Assembly: GCA_014379965.1 (NCBI GenBank)
Contig: JACMKU010000123.1
Location: forward strand, 45,732-109,731
Direction: 5' to 3'
Origin: Chitinophagaceae bacterium
GTDB taxonomy: Bacteria > Bacteroidota > Bacteroidia > Chitinophagales > Chitinophagaceae
DNA length: 64,000 nt
Part shown: positions 63,159 to 64,000 of the stretch, one piece after another
How the letters are laid out: each line of letters starts with the position of its first letter
Numbering within the stretch: the stretch's first letter is position 1
Position numbers and translations under genes: made by a program
Notes under the pieces: model-generated
What the model saw: the letters and a program-made list of their open reading frames with translations, nothing else
Database searches by the model: none
What the model was told of the DNA's origin: nothing

Positions 63159-64000
63159 ATGCGATACAGGAAATTCGGCAATACAGATCTACTCGTGAGC
63201 GAAATCGGCTTCGGCGCATGGGCAATAGGTGGTGGAGCCATGATCGGCAAGACGGCAATCGGCTGGGGCGACAGCAATGACGATACGTCTGTGCTATCGA
63301 TCAATGCGGCAGTTGACAAGGGAATCAATTTTTTTGATACGGCAGACATCTACGGGCTTGGTCATTCGGAGACATTGCTCGGTAAGACGATCGGTCGGAA
63401 TGCGGCGATCATCATCGCAACCAAGGTGGGGAATGTTTCGCGGGAAGAACAATTCACGGTAGACTACACTAAGGATTATATCGTGAGCGCCTGCGAGGTC
63501 AGTCTCCGACGATTACAACGAGATGCGATTGATTATTACCAGTTACATACGGCAAGACTGACGCATTTGCAGCAAGGTGAATGTATAGAAGCCATGCAGA
63601 AACTGCAGCAGCAGGGCAAGATCCGGTATTGGGGTCTTTCATTGAATACATTCGAGCCGGAGCCCGAGGCCGACTTTCTTTTGCAAAGCAATTCCGGCAA
63701 TGGATTTCAGCTGGTATTAAATGTGCTCAATCAAAAAGCGCTTGACCTGGTTAAGAGAGCCTCCGTTAATGGATATGGCATCATCGCCAGGATGCCCTTG
63801 CAGTTTGGGTTGCTGACCGGCAAGTTCGATAGTGGTGTTTCCTTCCATGATAACGATCATCGTAAGAATCGATTGATACCAAATGTCGTTGAATCAGCTA
63901 ACGAGGCATTGAAGCCCGTCTGGGGATTATCTAAGAAGTATAATTGTACCAAGCTCCAACTTGCTTTGAGCTATGTACTAAGCTATCCAGAGGTGTCCAC
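63159..64000 (+). CDS. Aldo/keto reductase (3' end beyond window)
   Basis: Open from ATG 63159 to the window edge, 280 residues without a stop. MRYRKFGNTDLLVSEIGFGAWAIGGG start, catalytic Asp/Tyr in NFFDTADIYGLGHSE, lysine in IIIATKVGN, and YYQLHTARLT at the usual His position. (beta/alpha)8 NADPH-dependent reductase, most like the YghZ/general AKR11 group. Divergent from the B12-binding gene with a 61-nt gap. Confidence 0.92.
   Translation, partial: MRYRKFGNTDLLVSEIGFGAWAIGGGAMIGKTAIGWGDSNDDTSVLSINAAVDKGINFFDTADIYGLGHSETLLGKTIGRNAAIIIATKVGNVSREEQFTVDYTKDYIVSACEVSLRRLQRDAIDYYQLHTARLTHLQQGECIEAMQKLQQQGKIRYWGLSLNTFEPEPEADFLLQSNSGNGFQLVLNVLNQKALDLVKRASVNGYGIIARMPLQFGLLTGKFDSGVSFHDNDHRKNRLIPNVVESANEALKPVWGLSKKYNCTKLQLALSYVLSYPEVS

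Noticed and set aside
1..64000. Prophage, transposon genes, defence island, tRNA or rRNA genes
   Set aside because: No integrase, transposase, phage structural, restriction or toxin-antitoxin gene was recognised, and no tRNA cloverleaf or rRNA segment was seen by eye. A covariance-model scan would settle the tRNA question.

Overview
The window comes from a member of the Bacteroidota, most likely order Chitinophagales (family Chitinophagaceae). Evidence seen in the sequence: type IX secretion (T9SS) C-terminal sorting domains (2-295 and 47574-49907), gliding-motility genes gldF and gldG, a fused murF-alr gene, a DksA-like protein with only one zinc-finger cysteine, HmuY-family and TonB-dependent receptors, TAnnTTTG-type promoter boxes and frequent weak Shine-Dalgarno sites. 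The family-level placement is inference. No rRNA, tRNA, CRISPR array, prophage or transposase gene was seen.

Layout. 0-9.4 kb: end of a T9SS protein, M23 peptidase, ruvB, an orphan OmpR-type regulator, a HerA/DUF853 ATPase, recQ and a CopA-type ATPase. 9.5-16.3 kb: tsaE, alanine dehydrogenase, a rhodanese lipoprotein, an AraC regulator, lpxA with an overlapping ABC ATPase, and a second, cysteine-rich AraC regulator. 16.4-27.5 kb: an iron/heme/redox stretch with ferritin, nitroreductase, di-heme peroxidase, DUF4920, a FecA-like receptor, an HmuR-like receptor, HmuY, DUF6607 and a Crp/Fnr regulator. 27.7-40.6 kb: housekeeping genes (ileS, DksA-like, acpP-fabF-rnc, methylmalonyl-CoA epimerase, iscS-iscU-iscA). 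40.8-50.4 kb: gldFG, terC, murF-alr, lspA, a large T9SS cargo protein and a small unknown. 50.7-64 kb: fumC, an alkaline-phosphatase-like protein, an NlpC/P60 lipoprotein, a 'Planctomycete-type' cytochrome module (PSCyt1-DUF1549-DUF1553, DUF1501, TIM-barrel isomerase, DUF2231-cytochrome-LRR), an enoyl-CoA hydratase / B12-binding set and the start of an aldo/keto reductase.

The most unusual feature is a set of about 25 intergenic 'inverted-tandem' elements. Each arm is a head-to-tail array of a short unit (about 6-15 nt, once 39 nt), and in about fifteen of them the second arm is its reverse complement; the rest are single arms or self-folding arrays. Stems are often 24-40 bp and nearly perfect. 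At least eight unrelated unit sequences share this plan. They fill the stop-to-stop gap in 8 of the 9 convergent gene pairs, occur in most wide same-strand gaps, are absent from tight operon junctions, and are mostly absent where a classical hairpin-plus-T-run terminator is present. Loops are partly conserved between copies. One element lies in frame inside an ABC-transporter ATPase gene and adds about 60 residues. I read them as a dispersed family acting at transcription-unit ends; the mechanism that makes and spreads them cannot be seen here.

Start codons were re-chosen for many genes because open frames often run into these repeats and give false N-terminal extensions.
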